A stretch of 41,013 nt of DNA from Deltaproteobacteria bacterium (lineage in GTDB: Bacteria > Desulfobacterota > Desulfobulbia > Desulfobulbales > Desulfurivibrionaceae). Shown piece by piece: positions 28,375 through 37,945 of the stretch. Positions within the stretch are counted from its first letter, which is position 1. Every line of letters begins with the position of its first letter. The position numbers and the translations under genes were made by a program. The notes beneath the pieces were generated by a model that was not told where the DNA came from, ran no database searches, and saw nothing but the letters and a program-made list of their open reading frames with translations. The DNA is taken from the NCBI GenBank assembly GCA_021847425.1, contig JAJZRF010000026.1, forward strand, positions 1 to 41,013, in the 5' to 3' direction.

Positions 28375-30138
28375 TCATTTGTTCTCGTCAAACACAGGGC
28401 ATTTCCGCTCCGGGGTATAATCTCGATACACCTTGTCGCTGTAATCCTTATGGCAGGGCAGGCATTGTCCCACCCGCAGGATGCGGGCCAGCTCCCCCTT
28501 GTTGAAGGGGCGCAGGTCGGCTCGGCCGCTTTTCTGCAGCGGCTTGCCGTTGATGTCCACATAGCCGTCCAGGGGCGGGGTGGGGCCGGCCTGGGTGGCA
28601 AGGCCCTGGTCAACCCCGCTGAAACGCCATTGGCCCTTTTCCTTCCAGGCCGTGCCCTCGCCCAAGCCCATGGTTTTGGTGGAGGTGTGGCAGTCGACGC
28701 AGGTGCGGCCTGCTTTCTGGGTGGTGTGCGGGCTGAGGGCCGCCATGGTCAGCGAGTTGAAGGAGCCCGCCGGTTTGCCCTGTTTGTCGATCAGGGTAAC
28801 GATGTCCTGGCAGCCTGGGGTGACGGTGACGATTTTGTCCTTCCAGACCGCCAGCATGGGCCGCTCGTAACGGAGATAGGAGCGGCCTTCTTCCCACCAG
28901 CCCGGGGTTTCCTTGCCGGTCAGCTTGTCCAGGTGGGTCTCCCGCATATCCCGCTTGGCGTGGCAGCCGTAGCACTGGGGAATCCAGCTGGAATGGCAGG
29001 ATTCGCAGCCCATGCGCTTGTGGCCTTGGTAGTCGCAGATCCCGGATTTGGGCGGGTTTACGGGAAGTTTTTTGCCGGTGAGCTTTTCGGTGAGGAGATA
29101 GCGGCCGTCCGGTGCCTGTTCCAGGTTGTTCAGCATATTCTTCTTTCTGGTGAGTCCGGGCTTGCCGTCCTTGGGATTTATGTGGCAAACGGTGCAGGAG
29201 ATCTCCAGGGATTGCTCGTAATGGGCGTGGTTTTCGCCGTCGCCCATGATCTCGTTACGGGTGTGGCAGTCGATGCAGGCCATGCCCTTCTGGTGGTGGA
29301 TGTCCGGGGAGAGATCGAGGTAAAAGCGGTCGCCGGGCAGCTCTTTTTTGGACGGGCCGCCTTTTTCGTAGGGGGTGCCGTAGTTTTCGCCCTCGTAGAC
29401 GCCGATGAAGGAGGTCCCCACCCGGCCGCTCCGGTTATGGCAGCGGATGCAGTTTTCCATGGGCACCTTTTTGATGATGAGCGGATGCGGTTTTTTCTTG
29501 GCCTGGCCGAACCGGAGAAAGGTTTCCCAGGGTCTGGTCGCGGTGGGGGCCTGGGGCCTGATGTAATGGCAGGCGGTGCAGCCCCCGCCCTTCTCGCCGA
29601 AAAACCCCGGCATGTCGCCCTTTTGCTTCCAGAGATGGCAGGTGGCGCAGAGCTTGCGATAGTAGTCGATGGCCAGCGAGGTCTTGCCGGTTTTGTTCAG
29701 CTCCTCCACGGAGAAATTGCCGTACTGGTTCGGAGCCTCGCCCCAGTAGTAGAGCAGGGTGGAGAGTATCCCCCGGTTGGTGGCCATGAGCGAGTTTTTC
29801 ACCCTTTTGACATCCTGGGCGTGGCAACCCTCGACCCCGCAGGTTTTTTCCACCACCCGCAGGTCGCCGGGATTCTTGACGATGCCCTGGTGGGCTGTTT
29901 TTTTGTCGATGGCGAGCGGGTTGCCGAGATGGCAGGGCGAACAGCCCATCACCTCGCGGCCGTGGGCCGGGTCGAGTTTCTCGTCCTTATGGCAGGAGAG
30001 GCACATCTCCACCTGGCCATTGGTCAGCTGGTAGAGTTTGTCCGGTCTTTTGGTCAGGTTCTCGCGGATCACCAGGGCCAGCACCACCAGGAGCAGGCAG
30101 AGGATGGTGGCGCGCGGGGAAAATAAGGAACGTTTCAT
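28375..30138 (-). CDS. Membrane-anchored twelve-haem cytochrome c
   Basis: This 587-residue periplasmic multihaem protein is held by an N-terminal membrane helix (about residues 10-27) with no obvious cleavage site. Eleven CXXCH motifs are visible in order: CLSCH, CSPCH, CATCH, CTACH, CIRCH, CIDCH, CTVCH, CESCH, CYGCH, CVDCH and CLPCH. One further site, CGVEGCH, has the expanded CX4CH spacing, as in some cytochromes c3. Several single histidines could be distal ligands. The family resembles multihaem electron carriers of sulphate and metal reducers that connect the quinone pool or periplasmic carriers to other acceptors. The start overlaps the nadE stop by 4 nt (ATGA). The partner is unknown. 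Confidence 0.9.
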   Translation of the reverse strand: MKRSLFSPRATILCLLLVVLALVIRENLTKRPDKLYQLTNGQVEMCLSCHKDEKLDPAHGREVMGCSPCHLGNPLAIDKKTAHQGIVKNPGDLRVVEKTCGVEGCHAQDVKRVKNSLMATNRGILSTLLYYWGEAPNQYGNFSVEELNKTGKTSLAIDYYRKLCATCHLWKQKGDMPGFFGEKGGGCTACHYIRPQAPTATRPWETFLRFGQAKKKPHPLIIKKVPMENCIRCHNRSGRVGTSFIGVYEGENYGTPYEKGGPSKKELPGDRFYLDLSPDIHHQKGMACIDCHTRNEIMGDGENHAHYEQSLEISCTVCHINPKDGKPGLTRKKNMLNNLEQAPDGRYLLTEKLTGKKLPVNPPKSGICDYQGHKRMGCESCHSSWIPQCYGCHAKRDMRETHLDKLTGKETPGWWEEGRSYLRYERPMLAVWKDKIVTVTPGCQDIVTLIDKQGKPAGSFNSLTMAALSPHTTQKAGRTCVDCHTSTKTMGLGEGTAWKEKGQWRFSGVDQGLATQAGPTPPLDGYVDINGKPLQKSGRADLRPFNKGELARILRVGQCLPCHKDYSDKVYRDYTPERKCPVFDENK

Positions 30139-31802
30139 GGCAGGATACCTTCCCGGTAGCCTTCGGCGGTGGGGTAGCGGCGGCCCTGGCCAAAGGCCTT
30201 GGTCGTGACCTTGAGGCCGAGGGGAGCTTGTTTGCGTTTGTATTCGTTGATCCGGATGCGGCGGACCACATCCTCCACCACTGGCCGGTCAAAACCCATG
30301 GCTACGATTTCCTCGATGCTGCGGTGTTCTTCCAGGTAGGCGGCAAGGATTGCGTCCAGCACCGGGTAGGGGGGCAGGTCGTCTTCATCCCTCTGGTTGG
30401 GGGCCAGTTCGGCGCTGGGGGGTTTGTCGATGGTGCGCCAGGGGATGATCTCCGTGTCGCGGTTAATGTGGCGGCACAGGGCATAGACCAGCTGCTTGGG
30501 CACATCGGAGATAACGGCGAGTCCGCCGCTCATGTCGCCGTACAGGGTGCAGTAGCCCACGGCGTTTTCCGATTTGTTGCCGGTGGAGAGTAATAACCGT
30601 CCCTGCTTGTTGGCGATGGCCATGAGCAGGTTGCCCCGGATGCGAGCCTGGATGTTCTGCTCGGTGACATCCTTTGCCGCCCCGGCAAAGACAGGGGCCA
30701 GGGCGGAGAGAAAGGTTTCAAAAAGTCCGGTGATGGGCAGGACGGTAAAACCGATGGACAGATTTCTGGCCAGCTGCTGGGCGTCCTCCAGGCTTTCCGG
30801 CGAGGAATAGGGCGAGGGCAGGGCTATCCCCAGCACGTTTTTTGGTCCCAGAGCCTGGCTGGCGATGGCGGCGGTCAGGGCCGAATCCACCCCGCCGGAC
30901 AAGCCGATGACCACCTTGGAAAAGCCGCATTTGCGCACATAGTCGCGGGTGCCCAGCACCAGGGCCGCGCAGACCCCGGCGGTCTCCTGCTCCGCATCAC
31001 CGGGGGCACCGTGGCTCTCCCCCTGCCAGGTATCGGTGTCCACCACCACCAGGTCTTCGGCAAACCGGGCGGCCCGGGCCGCAATCTGGCCGTTTTTGTC
31101 AAGGGCGACACTGTCGCCGTCAAAGATCAGGGAATCCTGGCCGCCCACCTGGTTGACATAGAGGAAGGGCAGATGATGGCGCTGGCAGAGGTTGGTAAAG
31201 ATCTTTTGCCGGATACCGGTCTTGCCCAGGTTGAAAGGCGAGGCCGCCAGGTTGATCAGCAGGTCCACCGGGCTTTCGGCCTGGGCCAGCATGCCGGCCA
31301 CCGGATTGGTGGCATAGAGGGGGCGGGGGAACAGGCTTTTGTCGTTCCAGATATCCTCGCAGATGGTGAGACCCAGGTGCAATCCCTGGTAGCGGAAGGT
31401 TCCGTTGCCACGGCCCGGCTCGAAATAACGGGCCTCGTCAAAGACATCGTAGGTGGGGAGCAGTTGTTTGTGGGTGATGAACAATACGTTGCCGTCGCTG
31501 AAGAGCACCCCGCTGTTGTGCAGGGGCTTGCCCATGGCGCCGGGATTCCGGGTGACCAGGCCGCAGATTACCCCGATGCCGCGGGTTGTTGCCACCAGCC
31601 GGGCAAAGGCCCGGTCATGGTCGTCGAGAAAGGCCGGCCGCTCCAGCAGATCCTGGGGCGGATAGCCGCTGACGGCAAGCTCCGGCAAAACAGCCAGTTG
31701 GCAGCCCGCAGCCCTGGCCTTGTTCAGCCAGGCGGTAATGCGGGCGATATTTCCGGCAAAGTCGCCGATAACCGGATTGTATTGGATGAGGGCGATTTTC
31801 AT
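30135..31802 (-). CDS. nadE: Glutamine-dependent NAD+ synthetase
   Basis: This 555-residue two-domain enzyme makes NAD+ from deamido-NAD+, ATP and glutamine. The N-terminal nitrilase-like glutaminase has the triad E41 (LPELAVSGYPP), K112 (HKQLLPTYDVFDE) and C148 (LTICEDIWND). The C-terminal ATP-pyrophosphatase domain has the P-loop GLSGGVDSALTAAIA, then STGNKSENAVGYCTLYGDMS and LYGDMSGGLAVISDVPK. It ends at the 4-nt overlap with the cytochrome gene, an unusual pairing. The leader before the ATG is short with a weak ribosome site. Confidence 0.96.
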   Translation of the reverse strand: MKIALIQYNPVIGDFAGNIARITAWLNKARAAGCQLAVLPELAVSGYPPQDLLERPAFLDDHDRAFARLVATTRGIGVICGLVTRNPGAMGKPLHNSGVLFSDGNVLFITHKQLLPTYDVFDEARYFEPGRGNGTFRYQGLHLGLTICEDIWNDKSLFPRPLYATNPVAGMLAQAESPVDLLINLAASPFNLGKTGIRQKIFTNLCQRHHLPFLYVNQVGGQDSLIFDGDSVALDKNGQIAARAARFAEDLVVVDTDTWQGESHGAPGDAEQETAGVCAALVLGTRDYVRKCGFSKVVIGLSGGVDSALTAAIASQALGPKNVLGIALPSPYSSPESLEDAQQLARNLSIGFTVLPITGLFETFLSALAPVFAGAAKDVTEQNIQARIRGNLLMAIANKQGRLLLSTGNKSENAVGYCTLYGDMSGGLAVISDVPKQLVYALCRHINRDTEIIPWRTIDKPPSAELAPNQRDEDDLPPYPVLDAILAAYLEEHRSIEEIVAMGFDRPVVEDVVRRIRINEYKRKQAPLGLKVTTKAFGQGRRYPTAEGYREGILP

Positions 31803-31874
31803 AGGTGTGCATCATAGCACAGTCCCTGCCGGTTGGCATGGGAAAAGAGGGCGCGCCGGGTGGGTGGTGTTGCC

Positions 31875-32582
31875 TCACGGCTCCGCCCGCAGCCGGTACC
31901 CCACCCCGGATTCGGTGAGCAGCAGGCTGGGGCGGGACGGGTCGCGCTCGATCTTGCGCCGCAGGTTGCTGATGTTCACCCGCAGCACATGCGGCTGCTC
32001 CAGATGGGAGGCGCCCCAGATCCGGCTGAGCAGCTGGCGGTGGGTCAGCACCTTGCCTGCGTGCGTTACCAGCAGCCGGAGGATTTCGTATTCGGTGGGG
32101 GTGAGCTGTATTTCCTGGCCGGCCAGCGACACCAGCCGCCGGGCAAGATCCACTTCAAGTCCGCCGCTGCGGAAGACCGGCTCCGGGGCCTGGCCGACAA
32201 CCCGCCTGAGCGACCCCCGGATGCGGGCCAGCAACTCCGGCACGCCAAAGGGCTTGGTCAGGTAGTCGTCCGCGCCGGCGTCCAGGGCACCGACCTTGTC
32301 GTCTTCCCGTTCCCGCACCGACAATACGATGATCGGCGTCTGCGACCACTCGCGCAGCCGCCTTATCACCTCCACCCCGTCCAGGTCGGGCAGCCCCAGG
32401 TCGAGCAGGATCAGATCCGGCCGCACTGCCGCGGCGGCGGCCAGGCCGAGGCTCCCGTTTTCCGCCAGATGCACAACAAAGCCGGAGCTTTCGAGCACGG
32501 TGGACAGCAACCGCCGGATGGCGGCCTCGTCATCCACCACCAGGATACGGGGGGGATGGTCGCCGGGTCTTGTTTCATCCAT
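31875..32582 (-). CDS. kdpE: KdpE response regulator
   Basis: This 235-residue OmpR/PhoB-type regulator controls kdp expression with KdpD. The receiver has D17/D18 and the phosphorylation site D61 (LILLDLGLPDLDGV), with the KPFGVPEL loop near residue 110. The C-terminal winged helix shows IQLTPTEYEILRLLVTHAGK, VLTHRQLLSRIWG and VNISNLRRKIERDPSRP. ATG at 32582 is chosen because it overlaps the end of kdpD by 8 nt; an in-frame start 12 codons upstream lies inside kdpD. It is the last gene of kdpABCDE. Confidence 0.95.
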   Translation of the reverse strand: MDETRPGDHPPRILVVDDEAAIRRLLSTVLESSGFVVHLAENGSLGLAAAAAVRPDLILLDLGLPDLDGVEVIRRLREWSQTPIIVLSVREREDDKVGALDAGADDYLTKPFGVPELLARIRGSLRRVVGQAPEPVFRSGGLEVDLARRLVSLAGQEIQLTPTEYEILRLLVTHAGKVLTHRQLLSRIWGASHLEQPHVLRVNISNLRRKIERDPSRPSLLLTESGVGYRLRAEP

Positions 32583-35274
32583 GGGCGGAATCCTCGGTCT
32601 GGGCTGGCGGCGGGACAAGGGGCAACCTGATTGTAACGGTCAGCCCGCCGCCCGGGGTGATGGCGGCGTTGATTTTGCCGGCGTGGGCCTGGATAAACCC
32701 CTTGCAGATGGAAAGGCCGAGTCCGGTGCCGCGCGTGCCCTCCGGCGCCGGCACCCGGTGGAACTTGTCGAAGATCCGTTCCAGGTCTGCCTCGGCAACG
32801 CCGGGACCATGGTCGCTCACCTCCATGACCAGCCATTCCCGGTCGGTGCGGGCATTGATGCCGATGGGCTGATCCGGCGGCGAATATTTAAGGCTGTTGT
32901 CCAGCAGGTTGACCAGCACCTGGATCATGCAACCCATGTCCAGCATCACCAGCGGCAGATCCGGAGGGAGATTTACCGCGATCTCCCGTTTCCCCAGGCG
33001 CGGATCGAGCACCGACAGGGCGCAGCCGATCAGTTCCTCCACGTCGCAGGGCGTGTATTTCAGCCGCACCGCGCCGGCCTCCAACCGGGTCATGTCCAGC
33101 AGGTTGCCGACAAAACGGTTCAGCCGGGCCGCCTCCTCGCAGGCGGTGTCCAGCAGCTCGCCCCTGGCCGCCTCGTCCAGCCTCGCCTGATCCCGCAGGC
33201 TGCTCAGTGCCCCGGTGATGGAGGCCAGCGGGGTGCGCAGGTCGTGGGAGATGGAGTTCAGGAGCGCCCGCTCCAGGGTTTCCCTGGCCTGAAGAATCTG
33301 CGCCTGCTCCGCCTGTTGGGAGAAGCGGACCCGCTCCAGGGCCATGGCGGTCTGGCTGGCAAAGGCGTCGAGCAGGAGCCGATGCTGCTGGGAGTTGTAG
33401 TCGGCCATCTCTTCCAGCCTGACCCCGAGCACCCCGTGGATGGTGGTCGCGGTCTTGAGCGGCAGGTAGAGCAGGGTGGCCGAACCCAGGGTGGTGGTGC
33501 CGCACCCTGCGGCCTGGTGATTGCGGAAGGTCCAGTCCGCCACGGCCCGTTCCTTGAGGTCGAGATTCAGTTTTTCGCTGGCGGAGATGATCTTGAGCTG
33601 CTCGCCATCCGCAAGGAAGACCGCGACCTCGGCCTTCAGGCTTTCCTTGAGATTGCGGAGCACCGCGCCGGTAACGGCAACCAGGTCGGCGGCCTTGGCC
33701 AGATCGCGGCTCAGGTAGTAGAGGCTTGCGGTCTGCACCTCGCGCAGCCGCAACGATTCCGCCCGTTCGCGGCTTCTGGCCACCTGGGTGCTGATCACCA
33801 GCCCCACGGTGAGGAAGCCGGCAAAGGTCATCAGGTATTCAACATCGGACACGGCCAGGCTGAACCGGGGGGCGACAAAGAAGAAATCAAAAGAGAGCAC
33901 CCCGAGAAAAGCGGTGACCACGGCCGGTTGCAGCCCGAGCCGGACCGCGGCCGCCACCACGGCGAGCAGGTAGAACATCACCGTATTGGTGGGGGAAAAG
34001 AAGGGACGGACCAGACCGCAGAACAGGGTCGTTCCGGCCACCAGGGCCACGGCCGCAGCATGGCCGGCCCAGGGAATGTCCCGGATCGGTCGCCGTTGCC
34101 GCGCGGCCGTGCGCCGTTCGCCGAGGCTCATGCTGACCACGTAGACGTCGATCTCGCCGCTTGCCCGGATGATCTGATCCACGATGGGCGGCCGCAACAA
34201 CTCGCGCCAGCGCGGCCGGGTGGGCTTGCCCACCACGATTTTGGTGATATTGTGGCGGCCGGCATAGTCGGCCACCGCCTCGGCCACCGTGGCGGCGGTG
34301 ACCGAGGCCACCGTGGCGCCCATGCTCTCGGCCAGCCTGAGATCGCGCCAGATCCGTTCCCGGTTCTCGCGGCTGAACCGGCTGGTGTCCGGGGTTTCGA
34401 TGTAAAGCACGTGCCAGGGGGCTTTCATCTCGTCGGCCAGCCGCCGGGTGGTGCGCATCAATTTCTCGCCAAATGGGCTGCCGCTGATGCAGACCAAGAG
34501 CCGTTCCGCCACGGTGCGGGGGCCGGGAATGGCGCGGGTCTCCATGTAGGAGCGCATCTGGTCGTCCACCCGGGACGCGGCGCGGCGCAGGGAGAGCTCC
34601 CGCAGGGCGATGAGGTTGCCGGGCTGGAAGAACTTTTCCATGGCCCTGGCCGCCTGTTCGGGAATGTAGATCTTGCCCTCGCCGAGGCGCTCCAGCAGCT
34701 CATCCGGCGGGATGTCCACCAGCTGGATCTCTGCGGCCAGATCAAGCAGGAGGTCCGGTACGGTCTCCCGCACCATCACCCCGGTGATCTTTTTCACCAC
34801 GTCATTCAAGCTCTCGAAATGCTGGACATTGACCGTGGTGTAGACGTCGATACCGGCGGCTAGCAGCTCCTGCACGTCCTGCCAGCGTTTTTTATGCCGG
34901 GAGCCCGGGGCGTTGGTGTGGGCCAGTTCATCCACCAGGGCGATCTGGGGATGTCTTGTGAGCACCGCGTCGAGATCCAGCTCGAAGAGAGGCACCCCCT
35001 GGTATGCAAGGCGCAGCTTGGGCATGGTCTCCAAGCCTGCCAGCAGGGCGTCGGTCTCGTCCCGGCCATGGGATTCCACATAGGCCGCCACCACGTCGCG
35101 GCCCTCCCGCTTGCGCTGGCGGGCCGCGCTCAGCATGGAAAAGGTCTTGCCCACCCCGGCCGCGTAACCGAGGAAGATCTTGAGTTTGCCCCGGTCGGCT
35201 TGGGCTTCCTCGGCCTGGGCAAGCTTGAGCATGGCCTCCGGCGAAGGCCGGATGTTATCGGTGTCGTTGTTCAC
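32575..35274 (-). CDS. kdpD: KdpD sensor histidine kinase
   Basis: This 899-residue membrane sensor responds to low K+ or turgor loss. Residues about 25-235 are the KdpD domain with a P-loop (FLGYAAGVGKTFSML). A USP-type domain follows (LLVCISGSPFGEKLMRTTRR). Four membrane helices lie around residues 395-500. A GAF-like region is next, then the H-box NSISHDLRTPLASITGAL (His677) and the ATPase lobe (LLDNSLKYSPPDQPI, DHGPGV, GTGLGLSICKGF). The start is GTG overlapping the kdpC stop (GTGA). The length matches E. coli KdpD. Confidence 0.96.
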   Translation of the reverse strand: MNNDTDNIRPSPEAMLKLAQAEEAQADRGKLKIFLGYAAGVGKTFSMLSAARQRKREGRDVVAAYVESHGRDETDALLAGLETMPKLRLAYQGVPLFELDLDAVLTRHPQIALVDELAHTNAPGSRHKKRWQDVQELLAAGIDVYTTVNVQHFESLNDVVKKITGVMVRETVPDLLLDLAAEIQLVDIPPDELLERLGEGKIYIPEQAARAMEKFFQPGNLIALRELSLRRAASRVDDQMRSYMETRAIPGPRTVAERLLVCISGSPFGEKLMRTTRRLADEMKAPWHVLYIETPDTSRFSRENRERIWRDLRLAESMGATVASVTAATVAEAVADYAGRHNITKIVVGKPTRPRWRELLRPPIVDQIIRASGEIDVYVVSMSLGERRTAARQRRPIRDIPWAGHAAAVALVAGTTLFCGLVRPFFSPTNTVMFYLLAVVAAAVRLGLQPAVVTAFLGVLSFDFFFVAPRFSLAVSDVEYLMTFAGFLTVGLVISTQVARSRERAESLRLREVQTASLYYLSRDLAKAADLVAVTGAVLRNLKESLKAEVAVFLADGEQLKIISASEKLNLDLKERAVADWTFRNHQAAGCGTTTLGSATLLYLPLKTATTIHGVLGVRLEEMADYNSQQHRLLLDAFASQTAMALERVRFSQQAEQAQILQARETLERALLNSISHDLRTPLASITGALSSLRDQARLDEAARGELLDTACEEAARLNRFVGNLLDMTRLEAGAVRLKYTPCDVEELIGCALSVLDPRLGKREIAVNLPPDLPLVMLDMGCMIQVLVNLLDNSLKYSPPDQPIGINARTDREWLVMEVSDHGPGVAEADLERIFDKFHRVPAPEGTRGTGLGLSICKGFIQAHAGKINAAITPGGGLTVTIRLPLVPPPAQTEDSAHG

Positions 35275-35834
35275 GGATTATCCAGCGCCCGGTTGAGCAG
35301 CAGGACATTGACCCGTGGCTCTCCCAGCAGGCCCAACTGCCGGCCTTCGGTGTGGTTGGCCACGAAGCCGGCCACCGCCTCCTCGGAAAGATTGCGGGCT
35401 AAGGCGATGCGCGGGATTTGCAGCCGGGCCGCGTCGAGGGAGATGTGGGGATCAAGACCGCTGGCCGAGGCCAGCACCAGGTCGGCGGGGATGGGGGTGG
35501 TGACGCCGGTGGCCCGCAAGGCTCCGATCCGTTCCGCCACGGTGGCAAGGAAGGCCGGATTGGCGGGGCCGCTGTTGGAGCCGCCCGAGGCCATGGGATT
35601 GTAGGCAAACCCGGCGGTGGCCGAGGGCCGCGGCCAGAAGTAGCGCGGTCCGGAGAAGGGCTGACCGATGAGGGCCGAGCCGACTGTCCGGCCGTTGGCA
35701 TCGATGATCAGGCTGCCGTTCGCCTGTCTCGGGAAAATGGTCTGGGCAAGACCGGTGACCACGGCCGGGTAGAATCCGCCGCAGAGCAGGGTGAACAACA
35801 GGCACATCAGAATGGCTGGTTTCAGTTCTTTCAT
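35271..35834 (-). CDS. kdpC: K+-transporting ATPase subunit KdpC
   Basis: This 187-residue subunit has one N-terminal membrane helix (LKPAILMCLLFTLLCGGFYP). The signature RYFWPRPSATAGFAYNPMAS GGSN pattern and SASGLDPHISLDAARLQIPR, then IALARNLSEEAVAGFV, are typical of KdpC. It assists ATP binding by KdpB. The start at 35834 (MKELKPAIL) is chosen over a longer frame that runs into the spacer to kdpB. The stop overlaps kdpD by 4 nt. Confidence 0.95.
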   Translation of the reverse strand: MKELKPAILMCLLFTLLCGGFYPAVVTGLAQTIFPRQANGSLIIDANGRTVGSALIGQPFSGPRYFWPRPSATAGFAYNPMASGGSNSGPANPAFLATVAERIGALRATGVTTPIPADLVLASASGLDPHISLDAARLQIPRIALARNLSEEAVAGFVANHTEGRQLGLLGEPRVNVLLLNRALDNP

Positions 35835-35868
35835 GGTTTGGTTCTCCGAATGTCGCCGCAATGATTCA

Positions 35869-37941
35869 TTATACAAATAAACCGACCACCAGGTCGATGG
35901 CTTTGATGCCGGCAAAGGGCACGATGATGCCGCCCACTCCGTAGATCATCAGGTTCGAGATCAGCAGCTTTTCCGCCGGCATGGGCCGGAACTTGGTGCC
36001 TTTCAGGGCCAGGGGCACCAGAAAGGGGATGACCAGGGCGTTGAAGATCACCGCCGAGAGGATGGCGCTCTGCGGGCTGGCCAGACGCATGACGTTGAGC
36101 GCTCCCAGCTGGGGGTAGATGGAGAGCAGGGCCGCCGGGATGATGGCGAAGTACTTGGCGATGTCGTTACTGATGCTGAAGGTGGTGAGGTTGCCCCGGG
36201 TCATCAGGATCTGTTTGCCCACCTCCACGATATCCAGCAGCTTGGTGGGGTTGGAGTCCAGATCAATGATGTTGGCCGCTTCCCGGGCCGCCTGGGTGCC
36301 GGTGTTCATGGCCACGGCCACGTCGGCCTGGGCCAGGGCAGGGGCGTCGTTGGTCCCGTCGCCGGTCATGGCCACCATGAAGCCCGCCTCCTGGCTCTCC
36401 TTGATCAAGCGCAGCTTGTCCTCCGGCGTGGCTTGGGCCAGGAAGTCGTCCACCTGGGCCTCGGCGGCGATGGCTGCGGCAGTGAGCGGGTTATCGCCGG
36501 TGATCATCACCGTTTTTATTCCCATGGCCCGCAGCTGGCAAAAGCGCTCCTGGATGCCGGTCTTGACGATGTCCTTGAGATTGACCACCCCGAAGATCTC
36601 GGTGTCGCAACAAACCACCAGCGGGGTGGCGCCGGCCCGGGCGACGCGATCGACCACCTGATCCAGATCGGCGGCGGGGATGCACTCCCCTTTCAGCCCA
36701 CGGACAAAGGCGACCAGGGAATCGGTCGCCCCCTTGCGGTACTGCCTTCCCGCCGTGTTGAGGCCGGAGAGGCGGGTTCCGGCGCTGAACTCCACCGGTT
36801 CGGCGTCATCGGGCATGACCTGCTGGCCCAGTTGAAACCGTTGGTGGGCCAGGGTCACGATGCTGCGGCCCTCCGGGGTCTCGTCGGCCTGCGAGGCCAT
36901 CAAGGCCGCCTCGGCCACCTCGCGCTCTGTGTGATTCCCCACCGGGATGAATTCCACCGCCTCCCGGTTGCCGTGGGTGATGGTGCCGGTCTTGTCCAGC
37001 AGCAGCACGTTGACGTCGCCCGCCGCCTCGATGGCCCGGCCGGAGAGGGCGATGACGTTTTTCTGGAACAGCCGGTCCATGCCGGCGATGCCGATGGCCG
37101 GAAGGAGCGCGGCGATGGTGGTGGGCGCCAGGCAGACGAACAGGGCCACCAGCACGGTAAGCGAGACCGGGTGACCGAGACCGGTGGCCGCGACGCTGTA
37201 GATGGAAAGCGGGCTGATGTTGGCGCAGACCAGGAGGAAGACCAGGGTGAGCGCGATGAGCAACACCTCCAGGGCCACCTCGTTGGGGGTCTTGCGCCGC
37301 TTGGCCCCCTCGATCAGGGAGATCATCCGGTCCAGGAAGGTTTCGCCGGGGTCGGCGGTGATCCGCACCACCACGCTGCCGGAGACCACGGTGGTGCCGC
37401 CGGTCACCGCGCTGCGGTCGCCGCCGGATTCGCGCACCACCGGGGCGGATTCGCCGGTCACCGCCGATTCGTTGACCAGGGCGGCGCCATGGACGATCTC
37501 GCCGTCGCCGGCAATGGTCTCGCTGGTTTCCACCAGGATATGGTCCCCCTTGCGGAGCTGGGTGGCGCCGACCTCGGTGGTTTTAGCGGCAGGATCGGAA
37601 CCGGGCAACTGCCTGGCCATTACGTCGGTGCGCGACTTGCGCAAGCTTGCGGCTCTGGCCTTGCCCCGTCCTTCGGCCAGCGCCTCGGCAAAGGTGGCAA
37701 AAAGCACAGTCAGCCAGAGCCAGACCGAGACCTGGCCGGTGAACCAGGCCGGTTCGCGGCCAGTACCGGTAAGCGACATGATGAAGGTGATGACCGTGAT
37801 GACGCTGGCGATCTCCACGCAGAGCATTACCGGGTTGCGCCACAGCAGGCGCGGATCGAGCTTCTTGACGGATTCGATGAACGCGGCGCGCAGCAATGCC
37901 GGATCAAAGACCGATTTTTGTTCAGGGATATGTTTGGACAT
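35869..37941 (-). CDS. kdpB: K+-transporting P-type ATPase subunit KdpB
   Basis: This 690-residue P-type ATPase drives K+ uptake through KdpA. The phosphorylated aspartate is D316 in [13 protein letters not shown]. The actuator loop is [14 protein letters not shown], the nucleotide domain includes [11 protein letters not shown], and the hinge is [20 protein letters not shown]. About seven membrane helices are expected. The start is at the ATG 4 nt after the kdpA stop. All catalytic motifs are present and the length is normal for the family. Confidence 0.97.
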   Translation of the reverse strand: MSKHIPEQKSVFDPALLRAAFIESVKKLDPRLLWRNPVMLCVEIASVITVITFIMSLTGTGREPAWFTGQVSVWLWLTVLFATFAEALAEGRGKARAASLRKSRTDVMARQLPGSDPAAKTTEVGATQLRKGDHILVETSETIAGDGEIVHGAALVNESAVTGESAPVVRESGGDRSAVTGGTTVVSGSVVVRITADPGETFLDRMISLIEGAKRRKTPNEVALEVLLIALTLVFLLVCANISPLSIYSVAATGLGHPVSLTVLVALFVCLAPTTIAALLPAIGIAGMDRLFQKNVIALSGRAIEAAGDVNVLLLDKTGTITHGNREAVEFIPVGNHTEREVAEAALMASQADETPEGRSIVTLAHQRFQLGQQVMPDDAEPVEFSAGTRLSGLNTAGRQYRKGATDSLVAFVRGLKGECIPAADLDQVVDRVARAGATPLVVCCDTEIFGVVNLKDIVKTGIQERFCQLRAMGIKTVMITGDNPLTAAAIAAEAQVDDFLAQATPEDKLRLIKESQEAGFMVAMTGDGTNDAPALAQADVAVAMNTGTQAAREAANIIDLDSNPTKLLDIVEVGKQILMTRGNLTTFSISNDIAKYFAIIPAALLSIYPQLGALNVMRLASPQSAILSAVIFNALVIPFLVPLALKGTKFRPMPAEKLLISNLMIYGVGGIIVPFAGIKAIDLVVGLFV

Positions 37942-37945
37942 GGTT

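Noticed and set aside
28285-30126. Long plus-strand open frame antisense to the cytochrome gene
   Set aside because: The minus-strand frame has twelve haem sites, which cannot be chance; the opposite frame shows no domain.
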